Positions 43,799-51,131 of a stretch of 64,000 nucleotides of DNA are shown here, one piece after another. Position 1 is the stretch's first letter. The number at the start of each line of letters is the position of its first letter. The notes under the pieces are model-generated. The model was not told the origin of the DNA. It did no database searches and saw nothing but the letters and a program-made list of their open reading frames with translations. The position numbers and the translations under genes were made by a program. Location: positions 124,001 to 188,000 of the forward strand of contig JBIQIY010000004.1 of the NCBI GenBank assembly GCA_044507775.1. The letters are read 5' to 3'. The DNA comes from Chryseosolibacter sp044507775 (GTDB lineage: Bacteria; Bacteroidota; Bacteroidia; Cytophagales; Cyclobacteriaceae).

Positions 43799-44845
43799 CT
43801 AGCTCTTGTTTGCAAGTTGCCCGCATGCAGCGTCTATGTCTTTTCCGCGACTCTTGCGGATGCGGGTGGTGATCCCGTTCATTTCCAGCAGATTCATGTA
43901 CATGTTGAGCGCTTCATCTGATGCCTGCTGAAACTCGCCGTCGTCGATGGGATTGTATTCGATGAGGTTGACCTTGCAGGGTACAAGCTGACAGAATCGA
44001 AGCAACGCCTGCGCGTGTTCTTCGCTGTCATTAATTCCCTTCCATACCACATATTCGTACGTTACCTTCTTCTTCGTTTTCTTATACCAGTATTTCAGCG
44101 CTTCGCCGAGCTCCTCCAATGAGTTGGTTTCGTTGATCGGCATGATAGCAGAACGCACCGGGTTCAGGGCTGAATGCAGCGATACGGCCAGATTGAATTT
44201 TACACCGTCATCCGCCATCTTGATGATCATCTTTGCAATGCCGACGGTGGATACGGTCAGCCGCTTCGATGCCATGTTGAGTCCTTTAGGTGAAGTGATC
44301 TTGTCAATAGCTGCGATTACATTGCTGTAGTTAAGGAGCGGTTCGCCCATGCCCATGAAGACGATGTTGGTCAGGGGCCGGCCATAGAAAAGCTCGCATT
44401 GCTGTTGGATTGCCACCACCTGGTCGTAGATCTCGTCGGGGTTGAGATTGCGCATTCGTTTCAGGCGAGCGGTAGCGCAAAATTTACAGGCCAGGCTGCA
44501 ACCGACCTGTGAAGAAACGCAGGCAGTAATCCGTTTTTCGGTCGGTATAAGAACGGATTCTACCACCAGCCCATCGTGAAGGGTCACAGCATTTTTGATG
44601 GTGCCGTCAGCACTTCGCTGCATGTGGTCGACGCGAATATGATTGATGACGAAGTGCTGCTTCAGCAGCTCGCGTGTGTCGAGCGACAGGTTGGTCATCT
44701 GATCGAAGTCGCGGGCGGACTTTTTCCAAAGCCATTCATACACCTGCTGTGCGCGGAAGGCCTTGTCGCCGTGTCCGACGAAAAATGCCTTAAGTTCCTC
44801 CAAAGAGAGTTTCCGGATGTCGCGCCGTGCTACTGTTTCAACCAT
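43799..44845 (-). CDS. rlmN: Dual-specificity rRNA/tRNA adenine-C2 methyltransferase RlmN
   Basis: A 348-residue radical SAM enzyme that methylates C2 of A2503 in 23S rRNA and of A37 in some tRNAs. The cluster motif CSLACKFCA (Cys at about 118, 122 and 125 of the CxxxCxxC) and the downstream MGMGEPLLNYSNV and LAVSLHSA segments are intact, as is the C-terminal Cys in KDIDAACGQL needed for methyl transfer. The ATG at 44845 is preferred over the TTG at 44857. Convergent with the rhomboid gene, 7 bases apart. Confidence 0.94.
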   Translation of the reverse strand: MVETVARRDIRKLSLEELKAFFVGHGDKAFRAQQVYEWLWKKSARDFDQMTNLSLDTRELLKQHFVINHIRVDHMQRSADGTIKNAVTLHDGLVVESVLIPTEKRITACVSSQVGCSLACKFCATARLKRMRNLNPDEIYDQVVAIQQQCELFYGRPLTNIVFMGMGEPLLNYSNVIAAIDKITSPKGLNMASKRLTVSTVGIAKMIIKMADDGVKFNLAVSLHSALNPVRSAIMPINETNSLEELGEALKYWYKKTKKKVTYEYVVWKGINDSEEHAQALLRFCQLVPCKVNLIEYNPIDDGEFQQASDEALNMYMNLLEMNGITTRIRKSRGKDIDAACGQLANKS

Positions 44846-44923
44846 AATTAACCGCAAAGTTAGAAAAGTTACCGCTAACTCCTGTGGCTAACAATCTCCC
44901 GGGAAAATCAATTTGCAGGCTGT

Positions 44924-45364
44924 TTACTTTATTTTCACGAAGACTCGCGTTTCGCAGGGTCGCGACACATTGGAAACGACGAGGGAATCGGCGGTGAATT
45001 TTTCGACCCGGTAGCTGTTCGTGATGGTCTGTGATTTCTTATCGAGGATCAGCAACATTTCGCCGTTTAGTTTATAGTAGAATTTCTTCGGGTTGGCCAC
45101 CTTTCCCGAATTAAGGATCCGGGTGGATTCCTCGCCGGAAGAATTGGCCTTGAAGCTGACCAGTTGAGGCGTCGCCGCAGACCGGGAATGCATGTCATCT
45201 CTCAGGCTCTCCGAAGTATCGCCACTGTCACCGACAGCCTGGTCGAGGCAGGTTGTCTGCTTGACGAGTTGCCAGCTACCCACCAGGTGCCCCATCTGGG
45301 CAGAAACCGGATTGTTTAGAAATGCGATGAGACCAATCGGTAAAAGGATGTTTAAGAGCTTCAT
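44924..45364 (-). CDS. Small secreted lipocalin-like protein
   Basis: A 146-residue exported protein. The signal peptide runs to residue 23 (LNNPVSAQ). The mature part starts HLVGSWQLVKQTTC, the GxW pattern typical of lipocalin-like domains, and continues as beta strands (VSFKANSSGEESTRIL, KKFYYKLNGEMLLILDKKSQTITNSYRVEKFT, LVVSNVSRPCETRVFVKIK). Two Cys (in TTCLDQ and RPCET) may form a disulfide. The ligand is unknown. It is separate from rlmN by 78 bases. Confidence 0.75.
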   Translation of the reverse strand: MKLLNILLPIGLIAFLNNPVSAQMGHLVGSWQLVKQTTCLDQAVGDSGDTSESLRDDMHSRSAATPQLVSFKANSSGEESTRILNSGKVANPKKFYYKLNGEMLLILDKKSQTITNSYRVEKFTADSLVVSNVSRPCETRVFVKIK

Positions 45365-45547
45365 GGTCGTTGCGATTAGTTGTTGAAAAGGTTCTCTCAG
45401 AAAAAGAATTTACTGCAGAGGTTCCCCGAAGCATCATATTTTCTTTTATAAATATACTCAAAAAAGTAAGCCAGCGTAAAATGAGGTACACCCTCACTTT
45501 GATTTTCGATTGGGTTCAATCGCGGGAAATCAAAAAAACCGCCCCCT

Positions 45548-45578
45548 TTTGCAAAACATCTTATTAGGCGTATTTTAC
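45548..45578 (+). promoter_or_regulatory. Probable promoter of the dgcN-dgcA operon
   Basis: TTTG (45548-45551), exactly 19 bases, then TATTTTAC (45571-45578): a full -33 box with a -7 box matching 6 of 8 TAnnTTTG positions (the two free positions included). The ATG lies 14 bases downstream. Confidence 0.55.
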
Positions 45579-45592
45579 GGTTCAGTTCATCT

Positions 45593-46666
45593 ATGAAAAG
45601 TAATGCAATCGTTATCACCGGTGGTAAACTCGATACCATCAGTGCAAAGACCGCGCATGGTCTGATTCGCGGTACAGATCGTTTCAATATTGTAGGAGTA
45701 ATCGACTCGGGGCAACATGGTAAGGATGCCGGCGAAGTTCTTGACGGCAAGAAACGCGATATTCCGGTTTACGCGTCGATCGCGGAATTCAGGAAGAAGT
45801 CTCCGGTCACGGCGGCCTACTGTGTAGTGGGCCTCGCGACCAAGGGGGGGGTCATTCCCGACTCGCTGCGTTCGGAGTTGCACGAGGCGCTCGAAAACGG
45901 CTACGGCCTGATCAACGGCCTGCATGAGTTCGTTTCCGACATCCCGGAGTTGGCGAAACTTGCACGCAAAAAAGGAGTGGAGATCGTCGATGTGCGCAAA
46001 CCGAAGAAATTTAAGGACCTTCATTTTTGGTCGGGAAAGATCAAGGAAGTCAAATGTCCCCGCGTCGCCGTGCTTGGAACAGATTGCGCGCTGGGCAAGC
46101 GAACGACAACCAAATTTCTCGTCGATGCCATGCGACGGGCCGGATATAAGGCGGAAATGGTTTACACCGGCCAGACCGGTTGGATGCAGGGAGCGAAATA
46201 CGGCTTTGTCTTTGACTCCACGTTGAATGACTTTATCTCCGGCGAGATGGAGCACGCGGTACACACTTGCTACATGGAGGCGAAGCCTGATATCATATTT
46301 ATCGAGGGACAGTCGTCCCTGCGAAATCCCAGCGGTCCCGCGGGTGCCGAGTGGATCTGCTCGGCCGATGCGAACGCCGTGGTACTCCAACACAACCCGG
46401 CGCGAAAGCATTACAAGGACATGGACTTCTACCCGGCCCTTGTGGCACAGCCCGAGGAAGAGATCGAACTGATCCGCATCTACGGTGCGCCAACGGTAGC
46501 CGTTACCATCAACACAGCAAAAATGGACGTCGCAGCCGCCCGGCAATATGCCCGTGAAATTCAGAACAAAATCAAGATTCCGGTGATCCTGCCCTTGGAG
46601 GATGGGGTGGAAGATCTGGTACCCTTTTTCGAGGCCCTGATCAAAAAGGCCGCCGTCACTGCATAA
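45593..46666 (+). CDS. dgcN: DUF1611 family protein, DgcN-like D-amino-acid N-acetyltransferase
   Basis: A 357-residue protein with an N-terminal Rossmann-like part (VITGGKLDTISAKTAHGLIRG, GVIDSGQHGKDAGEV) and a C-terminal P-loop domain (about 155-355) with GTDCALGKRTTT at 162-173, TGQTGWMQG and IFIEGQSSLRNPSG. DUF1611 proteins include DgcN, described as an acetyl-CoA-dependent N-acetyltransferase of D-glutamate. The next gene, 14 bases downstream, is an enolase-superfamily epimerase like DgcA, the partner that epimerises the N-acetyl amino acid. The gene pair is the main support; the substrate is not certain from sequence. Confidence 0.82.
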   Translation: MKSNAIVITGGKLDTISAKTAHGLIRGTDRFNIVGVIDSGQHGKDAGEVLDGKKRDIPVYASIAEFRKKSPVTAAYCVVGLATKGGVIPDSLRSELHEALENGYGLINGLHEFVSDIPELAKLARKKGVEIVDVRKPKKFKDLHFWSGKIKEVKCPRVAVLGTDCALGKRTTTKFLVDAMRRAGYKAEMVYTGQTGWMQGAKYGFVFDSTLNDFISGEMEHAVHTCYMEAKPDIIFIEGQSSLRNPSGPAGAEWICSADANAVVLQHNPARKHYKDMDFYPALVAQPEEEIELIRIYGAPTVAVTINTAKMDVAAARQYAREIQNKIKIPVILPLEDGVEDLVPFFEALIKKAAVTA

Positions 46667-46680
46667 GCTCATTCAAAACG

Positions 46681-47754
46681 ATGCCCAGGATTAAAGACAT
46701 CAGGGTTTGGGAGTCAGACCTCGGCAACACGAAGCCCTACACCATTGCTTTCAAGACCGTCGACCAGGTTCGGAACGCCTTTGTGGAGATCACGCTGGAC
46801 AACGGGACCGTCGGCATTGGCGCGGGAAATCCCAGCGAATATGTGGTGGGTGAGAATCTCGCCCAGTGCCTCGAAGCTCTCCAGGAGAAAAATCTGCAGT
46901 TTCTGATAGGTCGCGATATTCGCGAACTCAACCAACTCACCTACGAAGTCTGGGAGCGATTTCCGAAAAATCCTTCGGCAAGGGCCGCGCTTGACATCGC
47001 GTTGTATGATGTTTTTACCCGGCACCTTGGGATTCCCCTCGTAAAGTTTCTGGGTCAAAAGATTAAGTCTCTGCCCACATCCAATACCATCGGCATCAAG
47101 AATGTCCAGGAGACACTGCGCGAAGCGCGGGAGTTTGTACAACGGGGATTTAAGATTCTGAAAGTCAAACTTGGCAAAGACCTCGCGGAGGATATCGAAA
47201 GAATGGTGAAACTTCGTGAAGAATTTGGCAAAGGGGTTGTGATCCGAATCGATGCAAACCAGGGATATTCAATAGACCAGACTCAGGATTTCTATCGTCG
47301 AACGCTGCATCTGGACATTGAACTCATAGAGCAGCCGCTCCCTGCCAAAGCGGTAGGCGATATGAAAAGCCTCCCGGATGAGATCAGAAAAAAGATTGCA
47401 GCCGATGAATCGCTCATCAGTCCGAAAGACGCTTTGGAACTGGTGAAGCCTCCGCTTGCCGCAGGAATTTTCAACATCAAGCTCATGAAGTGTGGAGGGG
47501 TTTCGCAGGGCCTCAAGATCGCTGACATCGCGCAGCACGCAGGCGTGGACCTCTTCTGGGGATGCAACGACGAGAGTATTGTTAGCATAACTGCCGCGCT
47601 ACACGCAGCCTTCGCCTGCGGCAACACGCGATACATCGACCTCGACGGAAGCCTGGATCTCGGCAATGACGTTGTCAAAGGCGGGTTCGTCCTGAAAGAC
47701 GGCGTGATGTCGTGTTCGGATTTGCCGGGACTTGGCGTTGAGAGAATCCGTTAA
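46681..47754 (+). CDS. dgcA: Enolase-superfamily epimerase, DgcA-like / dipeptide epimerase
   Basis: A 357-residue muconate-lactonising-subgroup enzyme. The catalytic lysines are KVK at 161-163 and Lys267 in FNIKLMKCGG; metal ligands are Asp191 (IRIDANQGY), Glu217 (LIEQPL) and Asp242 (IAADESL). These fit racemases/epimerases acting on amino acid derivatives, such as L-Ala-D/L-Glu epimerase or the N-acetyl-glutamate racemase DgcA. The tight link to a DUF1611 gene favours DgcA in D-glutamate use; a murein-peptide epimerase is the alternative. It ends 8 bases from the convergent blaR1-like gene. Confidence 0.87.
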   Translation: MPRIKDIRVWESDLGNTKPYTIAFKTVDQVRNAFVEITLDNGTVGIGAGNPSEYVVGENLAQCLEALQEKNLQFLIGRDIRELNQLTYEVWERFPKNPSARAALDIALYDVFTRHLGIPLVKFLGQKIKSLPTSNTIGIKNVQETLREAREFVQRGFKILKVKLGKDLAEDIERMVKLREEFGKGVVIRIDANQGYSIDQTQDFYRRTLHLDIELIEQPLPAKAVGDMKSLPDEIRKKIAADESLISPKDALELVKPPLAAGIFNIKLMKCGGVSQGLKIADIAQHAGVDLFWGCNDESIVSITAALHAAFACGNTRYIDLDGSLDLGNDVVKGGFVLKDGVMSCSDLPGLGVERIR

Positions 47755-47762
47755 GCGCGTGT

Positions 47763-49547
47763 TTACTCCAGTTTGCCCGGTTTGCTGCTCGCTCCCAAAT
47801 ACTGCTCGTTGAGCTTATTGTACTTGTTGAGGTCTGCTTTCCTGATGCTCTTTCCGTTGACCTTGAACTTGTCGTTGTTCCATTCCAGACTTTCTATGGC
47901 TTCGCCCTCGGCCAGGTAGCCATCTTTCACAAGCTCTTCCCGAAGGACATCCTGATACCGCGATGTTCGCTGCCCGAAGTCCTGAAATTGTTTTTCCATC
48001 CCGCGGAAGCGGTCCATGTGAAGGTCGCGGAGTTGCTCGAGATTTTCCTGCAGATCACCCAGGTCGAAATCATCAAGCGCCCGCATGGCGTTGTCAGGAA
48101 TCTGAAGTGAATCAAGGTCGGGCCACGTGAAGTTGCCGTGGAAGCGCTGCATGAAGCCGGCGCTGTCAGCGAATGGGAAGCCGTCAAACGAATCGAATCG
48201 TTCGCGGAAATTTTCTTCGAATGCGCGGGCGAAATCGTCCCAGCGATCCATCCCTTGCAATCCGAAAGGAGGTATCGTGTCAGGCCACATCGGGTTGGGT
48301 TTCATAGGATCATCGGGAATCCCGGCAAAAGGTGGAAGCGCCGGAAAGCCCCCTTGAAGCAATGGCCTTAAGGATTCATCTCCTTCGAAATTCTCGATCA
48401 CCTCTTCATGGGGCTGGCCATGTTCGTCCAGGGTGATAATGCTCTTGCGGGAATAACTGGCGGAGTTCTTTTTCCCGGACGGGATGGTGTCCTGCTTTTG
48501 CAACGGTGTAGCTACTGGTGTTTCTCCGGTTCCCAGCCAGGAAATACACAGCAGCGCGCCGAGCAATAAAATCGCCGGAAGCACAAACCGGCTTTTCGGA
48601 TTTGTCTTGCCAGGTCTTTCCATGATGCGTTTGATCCTGTACAACAGTTGATTGTTGTCTGCTGCCAGCGACAGCGCAAAACCAGCCGGACTCAACCGCG
48701 CTTCGGCCAGCCGAACGAGTGCATGTGCATAAACGCGGTCACCCCCATGCTGCCGGATCACCAGATCATCGCAACAGCACTCTCGTTCCTTGCGAATCAT
48801 TCCGGACAAAATCCAGACGAAGGGACTGAAAAAGAAGATTGCTTCCAATGCCGACTGAATCAAATTGATCAGATAGTCATGCCGCCTGATGTGAGCGAGT
48901 TCATGAAGGAAAATTGTTTCGAGCTGCTCTGTCGTCAATCCCGAAATCATGCCGAGCGGAATGAGAATAACGGGTTTCAAATAACCTATTACGACAGGGG
49001 CGACAATGGAGGAGGATTCGGCAAGTCCGATCTGGCGCCGGATTCCCAATTGCGCTGCTGAGTTTTGTAAAAAAGTTGTCCACTCATTCGTCAAGGGCAC
49101 GGATGACGAACGAATTCGACTGGTGTAAAGGAGGGCGTTGAAAAGCCGGACCGAGAAGAAGAGGAATCCCACCGCCCATATACCGACGATCGCAGGCATA
49201 AACGGCCCCATAGTCGAAGCAATAGCCGAAAAGATACCAATAGGTGCAGTCGACGAAGGGTTAAAAGCGACCTGCACAACGTTTTGGCTAGTTGCTATAG
49301 CGGGCGACTGAAGCGAAAGGGGCACGGGATTCTCCAGGTACACAAACGTGACGAGACTGCTGATCGCAATCAACAACAAGCCCCCACACGCCACGGCGTA
49401 TCGAAGCTGTGAACGTCCCGCCGGGATCAGCCGCAGACAGATGGCGACGACGAGTACAATTAGCATTGACTGCCAGATCGAATGCAATAAAGTCCAGCCC
49501 AGGGCATTTATCCACTCAATATATAAGAGTCTCGTGAAATGGGTCAT
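47763..49547 (-). CDS. BlaR1/MecR1-like M56 membrane metallopeptidase
   Basis: A 594-residue membrane sensor-protease. The N-terminal region has helices near 18-40, 52-72, 104-138 and the zinc site HELAH (215-219) followed by IRKERECCCDD (about 251-261, third ligand Glu). After a helix near 305-325 the C-terminal ~265 residues lie outside. Unlike true BlaR1 they are not a penicillin-binding domain but an Asp/Phe/Arg-rich region (DRWDDFARAFEENFRERFDSFDGF, DDFDLGDLQENLEQLRDLHMDRF), so the trigger is not a beta-lactam by evidence of sequence. The start overlaps the blaI-like stop in ATGA and is preceded by a perfect Shine-Dalgarno. Confidence 0.9.
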   Translation of the reverse strand: MTHFTRLLYIEWINALGWTLLHSIWQSMLIVLVVAICLRLIPAGRSQLRYAVACGGLLLIAISSLVTFVYLENPVPLSLQSPAIATSQNVVQVAFNPSSTAPIGIFSAIASTMGPFMPAIVGIWAVGFLFFSVRLFNALLYTSRIRSSSVPLTNEWTTFLQNSAAQLGIRRQIGLAESSSIVAPVVIGYLKPVILIPLGMISGLTTEQLETIFLHELAHIRRHDYLINLIQSALEAIFFFSPFVWILSGMIRKERECCCDDLVIRQHGGDRVYAHALVRLAEARLSPAGFALSLAADNNQLLYRIKRIMERPGKTNPKSRFVLPAILLLGALLCISWLGTGETPVATPLQKQDTIPSGKKNSASYSRKSIITLDEHGQPHEEVIENFEGDESLRPLLQGGFPALPPFAGIPDDPMKPNPMWPDTIPPFGLQGMDRWDDFARAFEENFRERFDSFDGFPFADSAGFMQRFHGNFTWPDLDSLQIPDNAMRALDDFDLGDLQENLEQLRDLHMDRFRGMEKQFQDFGQRTSRYQDVLREELVKDGYLAEGEAIESLEWNNDKFKVNGKSIRKADLNKYNKLNEQYLGASSKPGKLE

Positions 49548-49933
49548 GATTCACCTCCTTCGAGTTCTTCGAGATAACGTTTGATTTCGGATAATTCTTC
49601 TTTAGTAGACCTCTTGTTCCCCAAGGCACTCATCACCAGTTCCATTGCCGATCCCTGAAATACCGTGTGTATCATCTTGTCGAGCATGAACTGACGGGTG
49701 TCTTTCTTTGAAACAATTGCTTCATATAGATGCAGCTTGCCGCTTTTTTGGCGTGATACCAGGCCTTTTTCGTGCATGATTTGCAGGAGTTTGAGGATCG
49801 TGGTATATCCGTTTTGATCCTCGCCGCCCATGGCCTCATGAACATCCTTCACGGCAACCGGCCCTTTCATCCACAGGATTTGAAGGATTTCCAGCTCTTT
49901 TTCCGTCGGTTTTATAAATGATTTCCTCATCAT
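49544..49933 (-). CDS. BlaI/MecI/CopY family transcriptional repressor
   Basis: A 129-residue winged-helix repressor. The N-terminal DNA-binding domain has the family pattern KPTEKELEILQILWMKGPVAVKDVHEAMG...YTTILKLLQIMHEKGLVSRQKSGKLHLYEAIVSK; the helical C-terminus (about 82-125) dimerises. In the family the paired M56 protease cleaves the repressor when triggered; that partner is the next gene, overlapping by 4 bases. Two near-identical palindromes at and upstream of its start codon are its probable autoregulatory operators. Confidence 0.92.
   Translation of the reverse strand: MMRKSFIKPTEKELEILQILWMKGPVAVKDVHEAMGGEDQNGYTTILKLLQIMHEKGLVSRQKSGKLHLYEAIVSKKDTRQFMLDKMIHTVFQGSAMELVMSALGNKRSTKEELSEIKRYLEELEGGES
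49551..49560 (-). promoter_or_regulatory. Perfect Shine-Dalgarno for the blaR1-like gene
   Basis: The minus strand reads AAGGAGGTGA, full complement to the 16S rRNA tail, with six bases between GGAGG and the ATG. It is encoded in the last codons of the blaI-like gene. Such strong sites are rare in Bacteroidota. Confidence 0.85.
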
Positions 49934-49948
49934 ACGAATTGATTCGTA
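49933..49948. promoter_or_regulatory. Operator palindrome 1 of the blaI-like repressor
   Basis: TACGAATTGATTCGTA is a perfect palindrome of TACGAAT and ATTCGTA around a 2-base centre. Its left end touches the first base of the repressor's start codon, so binding would block both transcription and access to the start. Confidence 0.88.
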
Positions 49949-49985
49949 GCAATGTCAGTAGTTCAACGAATAAAAACAAGATTTG

Positions 49986-50003
49986 TTACGAATAAATTCG
50001 TAA
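49986..50003. promoter_or_regulatory. Operator palindrome 2 of the blaI-like repressor
   Basis: TTACGAATAAATTCGTAA repeats the same half-sites as operator 1, with TACGAATnnATTCGTA at 49987-50002 and one extra paired base each side. The centres are 54 bases apart, about five helical turns, placing both on the same DNA face. Confidence 0.88.
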
Positions 50004-50174
50004 TCATTTAAGTGAACGTGCCGACCCTCAACCGGCCATAGCCCGTGCGCAAGTTTTTCCACTTCAATGAAACAGCAAATACTGAATTTTTCGACTGTCG
50101 AAGTTTGTTATTACCGGACGTGGCAGTGGGCTAAGGTCCGCTCGCCTGGACTAATCTTTGGAGGACGAGTGCGT

Positions 50175-50900
50175 ATGGAGTGGAATATTGGATGCGCAGG
50201 ATACAAATATCCTGACTGGAGAAGGATCTTTTACCCTGAAGACGTGCCGCAGCGCAAATGGTTTGAGTACTACTGCGAGCATTTCAACACCCTGGAACTG
50301 AATGAGACCTATTACAAATTTCCCAGACTTGACACTTTTCGGAAATGGAATGTCAGGAGTCCCGATGGCTTTTCGTTTTCCGTAAAGGCGCCGTATGAAG
50401 TCACGCAGTTCAGGAAATTCCGGGATGGGCAGCAGATGCTGTCGAATTTCAGCGGACTTGCGCGCGAAGGTCTGGGCGAGAAACTTGCGTTTGTACTTTT
50501 TCAGTTCCCCGGCGATTTTCAGTATGAGCGCGAGCGGCTCGACCGTTTTGTCGCGATGCTTGATTCGTCTATTCGCAGTGTCGTTGAGTTCCGGCACGAG
50601 TCCTGGTGGAATGATGAAGTATACTCGACACTGGCGGAAGCAGGTGTCACCTTTTGCGGGTTGAGTCACCCGACGCTGCCAAATGACATCGTGGCCACTA
50701 CGGACGTGCTATACTACCGCTTGCACGGTGTTCCTCACCTCTACAATTCAAAATACTCAACACAGGAGCTGGAGCAGATTGCCCATGCGATCATGAATAA
50801 GGGAGCGCGGCGAGCATTCGTGTATTTCAACAACACGGCCGATGGACACGCCATTGCAAACGCGAAGGAGTTGCAGAACATTTGTGAACTCGTACACTAG
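50175..50900 (+). CDS. DUF72 family protein
   Basis: A 241-residue TIM-barrel-like protein. Family signatures: WNIGCAGYKYPDWRRIFYPEDV at the N-terminus, YYCEHFNTLELNETYYKFP, FSFSVKAP, FVLFQFPGDF, VVEFRHESWW, YYRLHGVPHLY and VYFNNTADGHAIANAKEL at the end. DUF72 is widespread and its biochemical role is not settled. The ATG at 50175 matches the conserved start; the longer open frame to 50067 would add 36 unconserved-looking residues. It lies beyond the two BlaI-type operators, divergent from the repressor, so it might be a co-regulated gene. Confidence 0.88.
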   Translation: MEWNIGCAGYKYPDWRRIFYPEDVPQRKWFEYYCEHFNTLELNETYYKFPRLDTFRKWNVRSPDGFSFSVKAPYEVTQFRKFRDGQQMLSNFSGLAREGLGEKLAFVLFQFPGDFQYERERLDRFVAMLDSSIRSVVEFRHESWWNDEVYSTLAEAGVTFCGLSHPTLPNDIVATTDVLYYRLHGVPHLYNSKYSTQELEQIAHAIMNKGARRAFVYFNNTADGHAIANAKELQNICELVH

Positions 50901-50904
50901 GGAC

Positions 50905-50936
50905 AAAAAAAACGTCCTGCCATCAGACAGGACGTT
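50905..50936 (-). terminator. Strong intrinsic terminator facing the minus strand
   Basis: AACGTCCTG (50911-50919) and CAGGACGTT (50928-50936) form a perfect 9-bp stem with an 8-base loop. On the minus strand it is followed by eight T residues, so it fits termination of the clpB transcript, though 195 bases after its stop. The plus strand has only a short T run, so DUF72 termination would be weaker. Confidence 0.87.
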
Positions 50937-50964
50937 TAAACCAAACCCCTCAAACCAACATATT

Positions 50965-50986
50965 CCGCTCTGTGTTGGCAGAGCGG
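50965..50986. other. Second perfect hairpin in the DUF72-clpB gap
   Basis: CCGCTCTG (50965-50972) and CAGAGCGG (50979-50986) make an 8-bp perfect stem with a 6-base loop, 28 bases from the terminator hairpin. No T-run follows on either strand. It could protect the clpB mRNA 3' end or belong to a short untranslated RNA. Confidence 0.6.
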
Positions 50987-51131
50987 ACTACCAATCCTAA
51001 ACGTTTCTATTACAACATGATGCCAGCGAAATTGGTTTCATCAGTTTTAAACTTTTAATGGTCATATATTCAGTTGGATGAATATTCATAGCTGCAACAA
51101 CCATTCGCATCCACACAAGCTGTGGAAAAAA

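Noticed and set aside
45587..46672. A long minus-strand open frame (361 codons) opposite the dgcN-like gene
   Set aside because: The plus-strand frame has a recognisable P-loop protein; the reverse frame has random-looking composition and is a shadow of biased codon use.
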